Source of the DNA: Oscillospiraceae bacterium
GTDB lineage: Bacteria; Bacillota_A; Clostridia; Oscillospirales; Oscillospiraceae
Assembly: GCA_016302015.1 (NCBI GenBank)
Contig: JAEDOJ010000112.1
Location: forward strand, 1-5,352
Reading direction: 5' to 3'
DNA: 5,352 nucleotides
A model generated the notes under the pieces. The model saw nothing but the letters and a program-made list of their open reading frames with translations, was not told the DNA's origin and made no database searches. Position numbers and translations under genes: made by a program. Below, piece by piece: positions 5,148 through 5,352 of this stretch. Position 1 is the first letter of the stretch. The number at the start of each line of letters is the position of its first letter.

Positions 5148-5172
5148 GATTTCTGCAAAAAACGCAGAAATC
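5148..5172. repeat. Perfect 9-bp inverted repeat
   Basis: GATTTCTGC (5148-5156) and GCAGAAATC (5164-5172) are exact inverted copies around a 7-nt A-rich loop. No T-run follows on the plus strand, so it is not a standard terminator. It sits 25 nt after the terminator of the AbrB-like gene and could be a protein-binding dyad, an end of a degraded element, or part of the neighbouring repeat block. Confidence 0.6.
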
Positions 5173-5190
5173 ATGATAGACATACCATCA

Positions 5191-5306
5191 CGGCTCCCGC
5201 TGAGGAGGAAACTCCGGGTTTGCACCGTCCACAGCTCCGAGGAAACTCCGTGTTGACGCCGTCCACGGCTCCGAAGAAACTCCGGATTTGCACCGTCCAC
5301 GGCTCC
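5191..5306. repeat. 34-bp tandem repeat, about three copies with a degenerate 5' partial copy
   Basis: Two complete 34-bp units (5213-5246 and 5247-5280) differ at 6 positions. A third (5281-5306) matches the first 26 bp of unit 1 with 2 differences and then runs into the hairpin element. Each unit reads TCCGNNTT...CCGTCCACNGCTCC, ending GAGGAAAC or GAAGAAAC. A partial copy at 5191-5212 (CGGCTCCCGCTGAGG then AGGAAAC) precedes them. Units abut without unique spacers, so this is not a CRISPR. No ORF with a ribosome binding site crosses the block; 34 is not a multiple of 3. Confidence 0.85.
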
Positions 5307-5345
5307 CTCTGATGAGGGAGCTGGCGGCGAAGCCGACTGAGGGAG
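5302..5345. repeat. GC-rich double-hairpin element, probably a dispersed intergenic repeat, at the window edge
   Basis: GCTCCCTC (5302-5309) and GAGGGAGC (5314-5321) form a perfect 8-bp hairpin with a TGAT loop. CGGC-GAA-GCCG (5325-5335) forms a second small hairpin. A further GAGGGAG (5339-5345) can pair with the same CTCCCTC (5303-5309), giving an alternative long-range stem enclosing the rest. I associate similar hairpins with multicopy intergenic repeats in gut Clostridia; that is from memory and unchecked. The element may continue beyond position 5352. It could be a non-autonomous mobile element or a REP-like structure. Confidence 0.6.
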
Positions 5346-5352
5346 AGAAAAA

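Noticed and set aside
5191..5306. CRISPR array
   Set aside because: The 34-bp units abut directly with no spacers, diverge from one another, and have no cas genes nearby.

Overview
The window looks like chromosomal DNA from an endospore-forming Firmicute, most likely a gut-type member of the Clostridia. The grounds are the spore maturation pair SpmA/SpmB, strong AGGAGG-type ribosome binding sites, sigma-A-like promoters, a small AbrB-type regulator with a cysteine-rich tail, and a GC-rich hairpin repeat of a kind I associate with gut Clostridia. The last point is from memory and unsearched. Every protein assignment comes from reading motifs, not from a database.

Positions 1-3330 carry the aspartate-to-threonine branch. 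On the minus strand hom (homoserine dehydrogenase, 558-1715) is followed after 21 nt by the 5' part of an aspartate kinase gene (536 down to 1, cut by the window edge). Divergent from them on the plus strand is thrC (threonine synthase, 1879-3330). The 163-bp hom/thrC gap holds two good sigma-A promoters that overlap around a near-symmetric -10 box, so both arms of the pathway appear to be driven from one bidirectional promoter. Homoserine kinase is not in the window. The homoserine dehydrogenase has a shortened C-terminus instead of a full ACT domain.

Positions 3331-3637 hold a 56-residue gene (3414-3584) with its own promoter, a strong ribosome binding site and a bidirectional terminator. 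It encodes a one-pass membrane protein with a CPAC motif and an acidic tail. I do not recognise it.

Positions 3636-4719 (minus strand) carry spmA and spmB, overlapping by 8 bp and converging on the small gene across the shared terminator. Positions 4777-5122 carry a complete monocistronic unit: promoter, an 82-residue AbrB-like regulator with a CxxC...CxxC tail, and an intrinsic terminator.

Positions 5123-5352 contain no gene. They hold a perfect 9-bp inverted repeat, about three copies of a 34-bp tandem repeat, and a GC-rich double-hairpin element at the window edge.

I found no clearly new multi-gene system. The points most worth following are the shared hom/thrC promoter with short leader ORFs on both sides, the unrecognised CPAC membrane protein, and the repeat block at the right end.
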